DNA of 64,000 bases. Origin: Moringa oleifera (lineage: Eukaryota > Streptophyta > Magnoliopsida > Brassicales > Moringaceae). The position numbers were made by a program, and so were the translations under genes. This document shows positions 39,731 to 53,689 of the stretch, piece after piece; position 1 is the first letter of the stretch, and each line of letters opens with the position of its first letter. Where the stretch lies: NCBI GenBank assembly GCA_021397835.1, contig JAJFZO010000094.1, positions 4,750,001 to 4,814,000 of the forward strand. Direction: 5' to 3'. The notes under the pieces were generated by a model. It was not told the DNA's origin. It was given only the letters and a program-made list of their open reading frames with translations, and made no database searches.

Positions 39731-40536
39731 TGATGGCCTTCCTTGGGCTTCAGAGAAAGGAGGGAGCGGGCTGTGGGGGGGGTGTTGTTGAGTAGAGGGT
39801 TTATGTGAAAGGAGACATTTTAGGAGGTTTTGCTTCTTTGTCCGGATGGTGAATGGGTCAGGCTCCGGGAAACAAGAGTCGGGCAAACGGATCCGGACAT
39901 ATTATGTTAGCTGGTATGAGATTTCTTGTCTGTATACTGGCATCTGTCTTCTTGGCAAAAAGCTATTTAACTTTGACTGTTTGTGTTGTGAGATTGGTAT
40001 AAATTTCGCGCAAACAAATGTACATGAACCATTTGCATCTCTAATTCCTTTGCTCAGAAACACAAGACATGAAAAAAAAAAAAAAAATTCTGAAACAACT
40101 AAGAGTCCCTGGTAGCCAAAAATGTCAGACATGGAGTTGCTCTTCCAATGTAGTCTTCCTTGTACAATTACACAGGAATTAAGAGATTGTTAGCTAACAA
40201 ATTCTGTAGCTGTCTGTGATAAGGGAAAAATGGAAACAGGATTACTCCTATCAAACAAATATGATAAAGTTTGAAGGAATTCAATGTGGTAGTTTACATT
40301 CCACAGCCAATACTCAGGATTTCATATCTTCTGAAGTGGACAGCCTACCCGGGACAACTCTAGTATTGTCATAGAAGCCTCTTTCTTGACCATGTTACCA
40401 AATGGCATGAAATGTGAACTGGAAAAATGCATCAATTTTGATTTTCTATCAATTGAGCAGAACCTTGGATACCTCAAGCAAAGATCGCTTTCCTCTCTGG
40501 TAGAATTTCCGGTGACAAAAAAGAATCGAGCAGAGC
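39731..40536. other. PSRP-3 promoter and ATR3 3' region
   Basis: This spacer separates two minus-strand genes. The left part should be the PSRP-3 leader and promoter; the right part should be the ATR3 3' UTR. A poly-A run lies at about 40073-40086. Nothing else was recognised. Confidence 0.55.
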
Positions 40537-43500
40537 TTAGGACCAAGCTTCAACATGGTATTTACCAGCCTTTTCCAAAGCCCTAAGCCATCTCACAGCA
40601 GAATCCTTGGGAGCCCCACTCTCTTTGGATATAATTTCCTCAAACATTGACATTACATCTGAGGGCATTTTTGTTGAAGATCCTGCAACATAGACAGCAG
40701 CGCCATTTATCAGCAGATTCCATATTCTCTCGCTTTGTTCCTGCATTTTGTGCTGCACATAGACCTTCTGTGGTTGGTCTCTTGAGAAGGCAACATAAAA
40801 GCCACCACCCTTTTCTTCGGAAAGTACCCCACCACTTTGTGAATGGGAAAACCAAAAATCTCTATACAAGAAGTCATTCTCCTCATTTCGGCATCCAAAG
40901 AAGAACATAACGGGAGCAGTTGAATCAGATACACTTTTCATAGCTCTTTCCTCTATAAATCCACAGAAAGGTGCACAGCCAGTTCCGGGTCCAATGAGAA
41001 TTAGTGGCAGTGAAGGTGATGGGCGGGGAAGACAACCTTTATGAAACCAAGCTGGAATATAAATGCCTACTTGTGACAACATATGAAATTCAGTACAAAG
41101 AAAGGGTGGTAATATGATTAAGATATTGAAAGAAACATAGAAATGTCCATCAAGAATCACGTACACATACTTTGTCCAGGACTCAGACTGGCTAGCCATG
41201 ATGAGCAGAGACCTTTTCGCTGCCTCTTGTAAGGTGTTGTCCATGACACCACATTTACTGTCAAGTGGACTTGATTAGGATGAGCTAACAAGGAAGAAGA
41301 AATGGAGAATGCCCTTGTTTTCAATGGAGGAACCAACTGGACTAACCATTCAAATGGCATTTGCACAGAAGGGAAATCCTGTAATACCTGCATCACAAAG
41401 ATAAAAATTGATTAAGGAACAAATACAAAAGAGAAAGCCTGTCAACAAACACAAAGGAAGAAGTCTGTGAAAGATACAGTGACTAAGCATATCTAAAACT
41501 TTCTGGATCATTAGGTTAGAATTTGATACAAAGTGACAGTACAGGCCAGAGCCTTGCCCCTGATATGTTTACCAACATGCATTGTTACAGTAGCATGTTT
41601 TTTACAATTTTCCAGAAGTCCCAGAATATGCAAGAGAAGATAGGGATTCTTGTACAAAATGAAAATATGGAACGGAAATTTACCATGTTTCAACTACATT
41701 GCTTACAAACTATAGTGTTGACATTAACAAAATGATAAAATAAAGCTCTGCAGTGGCCCATGCCACTTGTGACTTCTGAATAATTCCTCAAAATCTTGCA
41801 CATTCTATGCAGTACAGCAATTAGAAATAGAATATTAATATTTGTAATAAAAATTAAAGAAATAAGATCACTATAAATTACCACACAGCAGGAAATCACA
41901 TAATAACTCTAGTATATTCAATAGACTTCACCTCCAGGACAGTTCTTCTTTCCTTCTGGTTATATTGGTAAAGATCATCCCTGCCTTCAGGTGAGGCAAA
42001 ATATTGAAGTCTCTCCTTTTCATGTTCAGCTTTTGCAAAAAAGCTCATAACCTGGAAAAATGATCTTATCAGCAGGCAGACTACGCAGAAGCACATAGGC
42101 GTGAAGCTAAAGCATGAATAGAGAGGAATCTAAAATTTCGCAGATGTCTATCTTCCAGCAAGGAATATCAGAAATATTCATGGATGAGCACAAAGTTCCT
42201 TCACGTCTAAATTTAGAGGCTTGTTGAGAGCACAATGTGTGGCACAACTTAAACACACAGCAAAAGAACACGAGCTAAACCCTCATCAAATTACACTATC
42301 CTCCTCTATTATGCACACAATCCCCTCCATGAAGAGGTCAAATATCCTGGGGGACTTTTCCTTTCATAACTGAGATACCTTTGTCCTATCTTCTCATTGA
42401 AAAGGAGACTACTCATTGGGCCAATACCAGCAATAATTAAAAAAAAAAAGTTCCAATATTTGTTAAGCTAGATTTTCATCCAGTTTATATATATATATAT
42501 ATATATATTCAAAGCAAAAATGCTTATGTACAACCACACTTTTCAGGATTAGATTGACAAGAAAAAAGTTTTCTTACCATCATATTCCATTCCCACTGAC
42601 ATTGAGGGAAGCAAGTGGTTAGCAAGAAGGCAGCAACTCTAGAATGTGCTTAATCTTTTATACTAACCAATATTCTATGACAAATCTCCATCCTATCAAC
42701 CGATTTATTTCACCAACAGAAGGATTTATTAATCAATCAATTGATTGATTCTTTTGTTTTTTTTTTTTCCTCGTAAGATACTAATTGACTGGTTAATGAA
42801 ATGACCACAGTACAAAACATTATTGGTCTTCCTCCACATATTTTGTCACTTTTGGCATGAAGTTGTAAACATAGCATTTCATTTAGGGTTACGTGACATG
42901 TTAGACAGGGAAAGTGCCAAGTCAGGCATTCAGTTGTATCTGCAGCTCCATCTTCTAGCATATAGTGGGATTTACAGACCCAGTTGGATCCGAAGCTCTA
43001 TCCTCCAGCATCAAGTAGGACAGCGACATGTTAGCTCAATCCTCTAGCATCCTACTGGGCTAGACAGAGAATGAAGGTTGCATTAGACAGACTACCAAAA
43101 GAAAAACTTGTTACTCATATTTTTATCACCATAAAGCCTGAGAATATTCGTTTCTTTTCTTCTTTTCTCCAGCATCCAGGAAAAGCATTTTAGTTTTAGA
43201 TCCAAGGACCATACACATGCTGGCTGTAAGTTATAGTAAAAGAATGGAAAGCTCAGACTTTGACAGTGAGAACTGGAATCTAGTTCTTTATTTAATGTTA
43301 AAAGGCCTGCTCGTTTAAGTTGGAAACCAGCAACTATGTAGAGACACTATTGAAAAATATAAAATACTACCATATTTGAGATGTTTAACAGAAATTATAA
43401 CTATCATTTTTGCAATCTAATACTCCTCTTTCCACTTGTAGTTCATATTCTGAAATAAAACTTAATAATAATGAGTTACTATGGCCACACAAAAGCACAC

Positions 43501-45684
43501 CACATGACAGAGTTAGGGATGTATTCTTGATACTTGCTTGTGCCAACAGAGAATCCAAATGTCAAAACAAAAGGATACTTGCCTCAAAGAAATAACGTCG
43601 TGGGGATGCTGATGCAACATCCATTGTCAGTTCAACAAATGTTCTCAATTTGATGGGGACTGCTGAATTATTTTGTTTAAGTTGGTGATTATCCTTCTCT
43701 GTAGGATGAACCTGAAATCAAACATATATTTTTTTAGTACGAGCCATTACAATGTAAGATTATGGTTAAATATTGTTTCTCTGTGCCTGTGCAATGCAGA
43801 AAAGATAAATATCAGTCTCTAGTTGATGATACAAGAAATTATCAACGTCGTAAAACACATACACTTTATCAAGCATTCCTGCTCATTGGCCAAAAGTAAG
43901 CCATCATAGCTCGAAAGGTAATGTGTAGATTACAACTACAGATCAGATGACTTAGCTCCAACTGAATGGAAATAAACAACTACACTTCTTAAGAGACGAT
44001 TACAAACAAGAGTGGTGACAAAAAGAGGAAAGAAAGAAAGAGAAAAGTAAAGATTAATGTTTGTATAATAAATTTGTCCTGTAAATACTACTGCAAGACA
44101 TTTAGTCAATGATGACCACATGAAACCTCTGAAAACATGCATTTATGACAACTAATTATGGCTGCACATGATTTTTATCAAATTTGTTTTAAGTGTTGGG
44201 ACACCTACTGTCAAAGAGGTACACTTACAGTGATGAATGATTCAGGGTCCAAATTACAGTGACCAATGAAAGCATCAACTGCTGCAGGATCTTGAACAGG
44301 GAGAAGCTCAACAACATCACCAACTTCATATTCAGTTGGCTGAAAAACATAGAATGTAACTTCACTCACAAACAGAAAATTAAAATTTAAAAAGAAAAAG
44401 GAGGATGAATAATGGATTTTGCCAAATTAGGTGAACTATGCTCAAATTAAAATGGCAATCATGCTGAACAACTTACTGAGGAAACAAACTCAAATTCAAA
44501 GTGTCGGACATCTTTTCCACAGCCTGCTCCAGCCAATGGTTGATTCGTGATCTAGATAAGCAAACTTGAACATTAGAGAGAGCAATATAATTGTCAGCTA
44601 ATGAACCATAATGATATGTGCTTTCAAATGCTTAAATATAAAACATATTAAAATTTAACAACATGCTGGGGCTAGAAAGCCATTTTCCCGAAGGGAATGA
44701 AAATGCAGGGAACACAGAGGTAGAAATAGAGTTCACTCATGGTATACGTGAGTTGATGTGCAGAAGAGTTTGAAATTATCAAAAACTTTAGTTTTTCTTG
44801 GAAGTAGGTCCAAATTGTTTCTTACAGAATACATTCATGGTCTACGAGGAATCCCATACCAGCGGTTTCAGATCATCACAAATTAGTTGGATCCATCCGC
44901 ATTTCACTAGCCCTTGTACCAATTATTCTTTTTTTTTTTTTGACACAATACTGCCTTCTGTTCAGTATAAAGAGAATCAAAAGACGAAATTTTACATAAT
45001 CGCGCAAATCCACTCAGAAATAAGCTGCACAAAATGAAGTCTCACCAACCACCATGTAAAAACAAAAAATCCATTTAGTTTCTTTCAAATATTTTGCTAA
45101 ATACCCTTTTTTTCTCAATAATGTCATTAGTGTTCAATGTGCTTGTAAGTGTATCTATGCAGTGCCTTAAAATCCATTTTTGTTGTCTTGACAGCCAAAA
45201 TTTCTGGTGCACAACATCATTTACTGATTGATGCAATCGGCAATTGGTGACATATAGCTAAAAAAGGTTGTATGTGCTGTAAAATAACATGCTGCCATAC
45301 CATTTTAAGAAAGCAGTCAGGCTTAGTCTTGTCCTGAGAAAATTTGCCCGGAGACATTAATCGAGCTCTTTCAATTTGCATCTCTATACATTTCAAATCT
45401 GTAAGAGCAACAACAAAATTTAGTTGTCAAAAGGTTGGGGCAGGGGGAGACAGAGAAGGAGAAAAAACCTACTCTTAAAATGAACTCATGACTAAAATTT
45501 CTGTAATCATAGCGGACATCTCACTGAAATAAAACCAAACAGCCAAAGCTTCAGGGATAGCTAAGTTCAATCCGAAGTCCACTCTAATTTATTGTTCATA
45601 TTTTTATTCAGCAAATATCATAATGTTATTTCTACCACATTAATATATGAATGATGTCAAATTCCAAGTCAATCCCTAGGTTGA

Positions 45685-45726
<42 letters not shown>

Positions 45727-48700
45727 AACTGAAATCCAGCATAGCTGGAAGTTCTTTGCGGATACTTGCTTAACATTCTAAATTGTTAACAAAAGAAAAT
45801 AAAATGAAAATATAAATTGAAAATACAAGATTGTACAGCAATAATATATCTAGGTTTCTCACATTGGCAAGTAGCAACAGCACATTCTTTAACTAAGCAG
45901 TGAACATCAAATGCAAGCCTCAAGTCTTCTACTGATGTGAATGCACCTTGGGCAATCCTGAGGAGCTGCCAATATGGAGGCTTTAATGAGACTATAAACA
46001 AATAATATGCTTAACCCCAACCACAGGAGCATTGGAGAAGGCTTTCTACGTAAAACACCTTCCTTTAAGCTCCACTAGATCCTATCCTCCCCTTCAAAAT
46101 CCACCCTACCACTGCAACTTCTTCAAAATAATAATAATGATAATAACAACAATGCTGCTCACATTATTTACCAACCAATCTTGCATGTTACAGCAAAAGA
46201 GCACCTCCCACCACCTCTCCAGTGGACATAGACATGCATTCTCCCACCATAAGAATCTCTTCCTACCCCAAAAGCCCATCCGTTAGTCTGAACCAAATAT
46301 CACAATAACAACCTTTCTCAACAACTATCCTTCCATCATAAACCTCCCAGAAGATTTACCAAAAGTGTTGTTCTAGCAAGAGAGATCAAATTCAAGCCTA
46401 ACTCTCCAATGCTAACTTGACAACAACCCATTTCACCATATGATATTTGTACTCCATTCCCCATACTTCCCAAAGGAATCTCCTTTAAAATCCCCCAGCC
46501 ATTTTCTATCTTTTGTGGAATAGAGAAAAGAGACAAAGTAAATTGGAAGCCTCTGTAAGTGAAGAAACTCTTAGTGAAAGTCAAGCACCTACAAACAATC
46601 TTTCACCCCACCAACATTCCCTCAAATTTCTCAACAATAAGATCCAAACTCTCCCCCCCTTAAGTTTAGCTCCCAACAGTTAACCAAGGTAGGCTACAGG
46701 ATGGTCACAGCCTTGCGTCCAACACACTGTCACATTGCTCAAACTTTGTAATTAATGTAAACTTTGTGGGCTTGATTGTGCACAGTTTTGGTAATGTTGG
46801 CTAAGTCCTCATTACTACATTCGATAAAATACTTACAGGATGACCTCATTTGTTTCATCCTTCTATGTTATTTTGGATAGTGAGAACGTCTTTGCAAGAA
46901 AATCTGAAACTCAAGATTGGCATGACAAAGTACTAGAATCTCCCATCGCACTCAGCAAAGCTAAAACCCCGCACACAAAACCATTGACAACATTGATCTA
47001 TCTTCCTCCGAATCACCCATCCAAATTGGTCACTAATTTTTCATGTATTAAGTCCTAGAGCAAGTTCTCTGGGATGGATAAAAAAGAGAAAGAAACTGAT
47101 GATTTGCAATGATGTAATACTAGAATACTTCCAGAAGTTACATTGGAAGTTTCCAGAAAATAAAATGTAGATAAAAAAGAATCACTATAGCAGAAGATGA
47201 TACCTAGCACCCGAATGCTAATAAGATCACTACCAAAATGCAATAGTCATTTTCCTTTATAAAAACTACGCCTTTTGGCAGCGTAACTGAAACGAAACTG
47301 TTTTTTCCCTAATCTGTATTGAAATTTCCTGTCAGGCTACAGAAGAACCAGGAATGGATAGCTTTTCTCCAAAGAAGGGGAAGCAAAACATCCATTCTTA
47401 AAAAAAAAAATGCAGTCAAACTATTCGTCTTTTGTGCCAAAAGTTAATGGCAACTGAATACAAAAACTTATCCCGGAGGTTAAATTATTCTTCCACCAAG
47501 AACCTCAAGCAAAAATGTTACCTGAGGCAGTTGACAAATGGAAATCCATTCCACCTTCCTTATGATATTTGATTTGATATTTTGGTTGATCAATTATTTC
47601 TGCAACAGAAATCTCAATATCTGGACCTCTTGGGAAGAATTCGGGATTTATCTGATTCAACAGGTTCCACAAAGATAACATCCAAGGATCCAAAGCACCT
47701 TCATACCTGTGCATCAAAGTCAAAGTTTCTATCTTCTTCTTATTCTTTTTAAATAATTTCATCCCATGTTATATTGAACTACAAAGGCAACATAAAGACA
47801 CACTCTCATCACGATAAATCTTGGAGGAAGTGAAAATAAGAATTAGAAAGAAAATCAAAATAACATTTTATTATTCATTTCATCACTAAAAAGAACAGCC
47901 ATCACTAGAAAGGTTGTAAAGGCTTGCACCCCCTTAGTGCACTATAAATAAAATAAATATATTTCCATTGTTTCTGACACCAAAAAGAAAAAACAAAAAA
48001 TATCTCAAATATCTAAATAATTTACTCGATCTAAGAAGACAATTCTTGTAGCAGATACTCAGGAGTTGTTTAGATTAAAGAATAAATCCAGCAGCTTTTT
48101 TTTTTTTTTTTTGGTTCCTTCTTCAACCACTAATGAACATTAAAAAAGTTGACCAGCAGACAGAATCTGAGTACACCAGCTGCATTCAAGAGAAGTATGA
48201 AAAGGAAAATAGGAACTGGATAGGTTGAGTGAAAGGAAGAAGCCTGGAACTAATCCACTGTGTTAGTCTGGATGATGTCATCATCACTGAGGATTCATCA
48301 TGTTTAAAGTCAATCACCTAATATATGATGGGCTCTTCAGAAAAGCATATATGGCAGGTAATGTGACATCTAAAGAAACCACAAAAGATATGCAAATCAA
48401 ACACTCTGCAGACAAAAAAAAAAACTAAATCTTCCTCCAAACTATAGTTCTTTTATTAGTCATACAAATCATACCCTGACTGGTGCTGATCATCTCCCAA
48501 ACCTCTTTCAACAATGGCTCTAGCCCCAAGATCTGAAAGCCTTTTGTCAAGTTTCTTCGCAACAAACTGTGATCATCAACAAATGAAATCAGCATCTTTC
48601 ACATTCAAGTATATTGAGAAAGAAACTTTCATCAAACAACCAACTGTCCGACGTCACTAGATGATGCAATTTAATAAAATCTAAGAAACAAGCTACAGGC

Positions 48701-50768
48701 TCATGATCCACAACACTCAATCCTGAAAGTTGTAAACCAGAGAGGCAATCTCACCGGAGATACAACTATCAAGTTAAATAATGATGGCAAAGAATATTGT
48801 TGAGTAGAGTTGTAATTGTTAACAATGATCTACACAATGTATCAAAATGGTATCTGGTCATTGAAAAGAAAAAATATTTTTCTTCCAGATTGCATAGAAA
48901 CACTTCTGCTTATAATGAGCCCTCCAAGTCATGATTAGGCACAACATTGCTCACTAAGGAAAAATAATTTTCCACTTCTTGAGTGATCCCAATAAATGAC
49001 AAAGAATTAATACATACTTTTGCTGTCTGCACTTATGAGTGATACTAAAAGGGAGGAGGGAAGTAAAGGTTGTAGAAAAGCTTATCACATTGTGAAATTC
49101 CTCAAATACCGTGTAATTCTAGTTCTCATGAAAATCAAGCAACAAAAACACATAATTAATGTTATCATGATGTCATCCAAAAACCAGAGGCCCCTTTAGT
49201 ATCTCATTAAAATGTTCATAGGCTTCTTTGTTAAAACAGTATAGCTACAGTTTTGCATCACACCTGCACCAACTGTAACTTTTTCTTTGCATTTTCCCTT
49301 CAATGGATCTTTTACTTTAGGTACCAAAAGTGACACCTAGTGGATAATACAAAAATTGCACAAGACATATTTCATCCAAATGGAAGAAACACAATATTAT
49401 ATAAAATTATAGAACTCTGAAAGCCGTTACATTATATTTCTGGTAGCCAGAATCTCCCAGTCCAAACACTGCATAATGAACTCCTTCCAACCAACGTTTG
49501 CTCAGGTGTCTCTGTAGAAGAAACCTCCAAAACACCTACATGTATAAGAGGAATATTGAGAAAACTTGAGGTTAAATGAAAGTAAATGCATTATCCCAAA
49601 AGTAATATGTAAACAAGCTCCATGATCAACCAACCTTCATGGAATCCGGAGGATCTCCCTGGCCTGTGGTAGAAACAATAAAAATTACCGTGTCTTGATG
49701 AGGTAAGAAACTCTGATGCAAGAAAGTTACATGATTGTAAGATCTAATTTCAAGCCAATGTAAAAATTTGTCATGACAGATGTGCTAAGACTAAATACAA
49801 CCTTGCAGTAGCAAGCAGTCCAATATCATGCAGATTCACTATAGCCAGAATTGAGAAGGGAGGAAACAAAAATGATATTTCAACAGAGACCTTGTGGGTG
49901 GGAAGTGATAAATCAAGCTACACAGGAAGTCCATAGTGCAGCTAGATTCATCCCATTCTCCCAACTTTATCAACCTAACTGGAGAATGTAATATTCTACA
50001 ACACTTTCTAAATTCAGACATTGACCAGAGAAGAGCACATGCTACAACCACTATCTTCCATTCAAACTTATGCAACCATTTGCATTTCCTAAGAGAGACT
50101 CACTTACAGTCACAAGTACGGATATCTCCACCTAAAAAGGTAATGCACTTCTTCTCTAGGTTTAAAATCTTAAACTTCACACCTCTGTGACTTATCCCTC
50201 TTAATTCTGGAGTCAAATCCTGGCACCAGCTTTCACCACCTAGGAAATAACACTCAATGACCATATTATCGACCATTATCGACTACTTTCTAACATACAA
50301 TCAATTCCAGTACAGCTTAAAAGACAAGTTTCACCAGAAGCATAGATGAGCCCACAATACATGAGAAACAAAACCAAGTGCCACGAAATTCAGAATCAAA
50401 AGACTTATCCATATACTGCAATATTATGTCGTCAAACCCTAACGTCTATTTATTTCCTCAAAGTGCTCCATTACTCACAATAAGGGGAACTAAAGGTCCC
50501 AGATTGAATCAAATGTCCAACATCCAAAACTCTTAATCTACAATTCGGCAACTGAAATAAAACTTTACTGTCCTACATTCTCCAGGCAACCAAACAGGGA
50601 AAAAAAAAAGATATTTTAGAGACATACAGCATCAAACTCATCCATAGAAAGAACCACAACAGGGCAGCCCCTTCTCTCTGCTTCGCGGCCGACACGCTCC
50701 GCTGCGTCAAATGCGTTGCCGGTTTGCGAAGCATACAATATCAGCAGCTTACTCCGCTTGTCTTCCAT
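40537..50768 (-). CDS. ATR3: NADPH-dependent diflavin oxidoreductase 1 (ATR3/TAH18 type)
   Basis: Twelve exons: 50768-50628, 49712-49635, 49535-49431, 48566-48475, 47706-47522, 45398-45301, 44551-44477, 44339-44229, 43711-43583, 42051-41932, 41387-41171 and 41069-40537. All phases agree and give 627 aa, the family length. The enzyme passes electrons from NADPH through FAD and FMN to the Fe-S protein DRE2 in cytosolic Fe-S cluster assembly. FMN domain: LYASQTGNAFDAAE (11-24), STTGQGDPPDS (61-71), FGLGDSGYQKYN (97-108). FAD domain: RAFSISSS (403-410). NADPH domain: GPGTGCAPF (477-485), then CRNEENDFLYRDF, and the C-terminus VEAWS. Residue 486 is Cys where many relatives have Arg. Intron 9 uses a GC donor. 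ATR1/ATR2-type P450 reductases are longer and membrane-anchored; this protein has no N-terminal anchor. Confidence 0.95.
42486..42508. repeat. (AT)n microsatellite in ATR3 intron 9
   Basis: About 11 AT units in the 1.5-kb GC-AG intron. Confidence 0.95.
45692..45724. repeat. (AT)n microsatellite in ATR3 intron 5
   Basis: About 16 AT units after a poly-A run, in the longest ATR3 intron (45399-47521). Confidence 0.95.
46020..47060 (-). mobile_element. Possible decayed transposon insert in ATR3 intron 5
   Basis: This ~1-kb part of the 2.1-kb intron is less AT-rich than the intron around it. On the minus strand it shows broken protein-like stretches, such as FSIPQKIENGWGILKEIPLG and, in another frame, GFWGRKRFLWWENACLC. 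They loosely resemble LINE ORF1-type proteins, but the match is from memory and weak. No ends or target duplication were found. Confidence 0.28.
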
Positions 50769-52800
50769 GTTTCTAAGCAAAACCCACAAAAACCATCAAG
50801 CTTATGTTTTCAACAAGTATAGCTGGCGGTGCGGGCATTGCTTTGATTTCTCCGTTAACTTTCCAGTTTGAACTTCAAACTATGGGGTCGCCTAGTTGCA
50901 TCATAGGGACAACAAAAGGAGAGGTGTGGGCTGGAAGTGGGCCATAATGGGCCCATTTATTGTACAAATTTTTTGGGTCTTACTTTCGGCTCACTAGAAG
51001 CACTGGGTCGGGTCAAATTGTCAAGACAAATTAAAATGATACCCAAACCAATTGGTTCACATTTTAAAATCAGCCTCATCATTAAGGTGATGACTTACGG
51101 GTTCGCCCATTTATGACTCGACCCGTTAGGTTTTAGCTCGATCTGGTTATTAATTTGGTCGAATTAAGATTATTTATTTGAAAAATTGATGACATTATGT
51201 GTCTGAAAATTTGAAGAAGGTTGCTTGATGAGCCAACCCGTTGGGTTTTAGCTTGATCTGTTTATTAATCTGCTCGTATTTGGGTTGTTCTATGAAGGGT
51301 AGAAACGAACTATGATCATATTTGGACAAATCCACTAAAGTTAATAAATAGATCATATTTGGATTTATTTGTTTAAATCACTAATAACTTTAATTTTAAT
51401 AAAAATAATTAATTTTATTTATAATTACTGTTTGTCATTAAAATATTATATAAATAAAACTTATATTAATAAAAATGTAAATATATAGATTACAATCTTA
51501 AATATATAATAAAAATTTTGGAGACCAACATTATAAAACTGCCATTATCAAATGAAAGAACATTAATATAAGTTAAAAAAAATTTAATTTTCTATTCTAT
51601 TGATTTAATGATTTTTGTAACACAATTTTGAAATTCATGTAAAATTTTCTTAAAAAGTAAAATAAAAAATGGTATGAAAAATATATCTATAAATATTTTA
51701 TTGAGTATACATATATATAACATATGAAATATAAAAAAATTAATAAAAATAGTTGATGCAGGTTTTTAATGTCATATATATAATTAAATTTTGTTTAAAA
51801 AATAATACAATTATATTTTATAAATTTATAATAAAATTAAATTTATAATTATAAAATAAAAATAAAACAAGAATATTGTAATATACTATTACATGTGCAT
51901 TCCACTATATAATTATACATTAATAATACATGACACAATTACACCAAACAACATACTCTCTTTTTTTTGACAATATTGCATGCATGCATGGCATCATACC
52001 CTATCCTCACCCACATGATAAAAAAGAATCAAGCTTAGCACATATGGTGGAATCTTTCACTGGTATCAGATCATCTCCAATGAGACGCTCTCCAAATCTT
52101 TTATTTTTTAAAATTTTATTTTATTATTTATTTTTTAACTTTTAATTACTTTTGATAAATAATTAAATTTATTATTTTATAATAATTATGTTATTAAAAA
52201 TATCAATGTATAATTTAATTTATTTAAATTACTATCATTTAAATATATGATTAATATTAAAATGATATACAATATTAAAATTTTTATATAAAAATTATGA
52301 TTTAGATAAAATATTTTTTATATAAATAATTTAAACTTCGATTAAAATTATAACTAGACTAAACGTAATAATAGATTAACAATGATAATATAAATTCAAA
52401 ATATAATATTAATTAAAACTAAATCAATTCAATTAATATCGAGTAAAAAATAAGTTAAAAATAGTTGAATAAAAATCAAGTAAAAGACATCAATTAAAAG
52501 AATTAAAGTGATAGAATTATTTGTAGAAATAATTAATTTTAAAAATTGAGTGAATAAAAATTAAGTTGACAAATTACTATTTTTAAATATTTAATTCGAA
52601 AATATAGTTAATTATTTTAAAATAAATTAATTAAAAAATTGAAATATTCTAAAATGATGTTTTTCTAACACTAAAATTTGGTGCCAAAGTTTGAAAATGT
52701 CCTCAGTCATCAGCTTTTAACTTTTAAATTAAATCAAGCAATCAAACCCTAGACGCATGTGCTACTAGAAGAGTGTAATACATGCATAGACATAGCAGAA
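50769..52800. other. ATR3 promoter side and AT-rich intergenic DNA
   Basis: The first ~250 bp upstream of ATR3 is of ordinary composition and should hold its promoter; no clear TATA box was seen. A duplicated segment lies at about 51121-51275. From 51340 the sequence is AT-rich without coding signal. Confidence 0.5.
51121..51276. repeat. Direct repeat pair, ~41 bp copies 115 bp apart
   Basis: ACCCGTTAGGTTTTAGCTCG (from 51121) and ACCCGTTGGGTTTTAGCTTG (from 51236) continue similarly through GATCTG(G/T)TTATTAAT and (G/C)TCG. Two mismatches are seen in the first 20 bases. Likely a local duplication or transposon remnant. Confidence 0.75.
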
Positions 52801-52810
52801 TTTTCGTAAT

Positions 52811-52890
52811 ATGAGTGATGATGATAATGTATGAGTAATGGTAATAAGATGTGAGTAAGGATAATAATATGTGAGTAAGAGTAAAAGAAT
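52811..52890. repeat. 20-bp minisatellite, four units
   Basis: Four units of exactly 20 bp start at 52811, 52831, 52851 and 52871. Consensus is about RTGAGTAAKGRTAATAAKAT; the first unit reads ATGAGTGATGATGATAATGT and the third GTGAGTAAGGATAATAATAT. Confidence 0.85.
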
Positions 52891-52994
52891 GATCTTCTTA
52901 TAAATACTAAATTTTTTCCTTTTAATTCATCACTTATATTGTAATATTTTCTTTATAATTTATATTAATTATCAAATTCTCTGAATATTTTTTT

Positions 52995-53006
52995 TGGTAT
53001 CATATC
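52995..53006 (+). mobile_element. Possible Copia primer-binding site of a decayed LTR element
   Basis: TGGTATCATATC matches 10 of 12 bases of the initiator-tRNA-Met primer site TGGTATCAGAGC common in Copia elements. It follows about 100 bp after a TATA-like CTTATAAATAC (near 52897), as in an LTR. There is no supporting gag or pol, so this is weak. Confidence 0.25.
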
Positions 53007-53689
53007 TCATAAACTCTACTCATTTTTTCAAATTTATCAAGTTCAAGAATCAACTCTTTTTAAAATTCAAGTATTTTTTTAACTCTTTAATTAAATATTT
53101 TAATTTATTTTTATACATATTATTTTTGTTGAAATTAAATATTTGTAATGTTAGTTTTCCTCTTACTTATGATGGAAAAAATAAATATTTAAATATAGAT
53201 ATTAATTTAAGATTACAAGTTCGCTTCTTCCAACTTTTCATAATACATGTCTATCTAGTTTTCACAGTAAATATAAAACCCAATAAAAAATTAATATATA
53301 TATATTTTTAAATTATTTTAATAAAGTATAAATCGATGATAAAAATAAATTAAAAATAAAATATAAAATATGTGACAAACTTCTAACTTATATTTTTATT
53401 GGGAGTACAATAACATTATAAAAGTTATCGAAATAAAAATAATATAAGTATTAAAAATTTATGCAATTAGATCTGATAATTGAAGCATATTTTCATATGA
53501 TAAATTACATACACATTTTGAATTAATTGATTATATTGTTAGAATAGAGTAATCATTTACTTTTATAGAGAAATATGATTTAAATTAAACAATTCAAAAT
53601 GGTCTAAATCCCCAATATAGAGGATATTTTTCTTGTATCGGTAATAGAAATATTGTGATAAATTTTTTACAGAAAAACAAAATTTAATA

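Noticed and set aside
45786..46001. Open frame on the minus strand in ATR3 intron 5 (AFTSVEDLRLAFDVHCLVK)
   Set aside because: Looks protein-like for a few codons, but ATR3 exons 5 and 6 join in phase without it and the family has no such segment.
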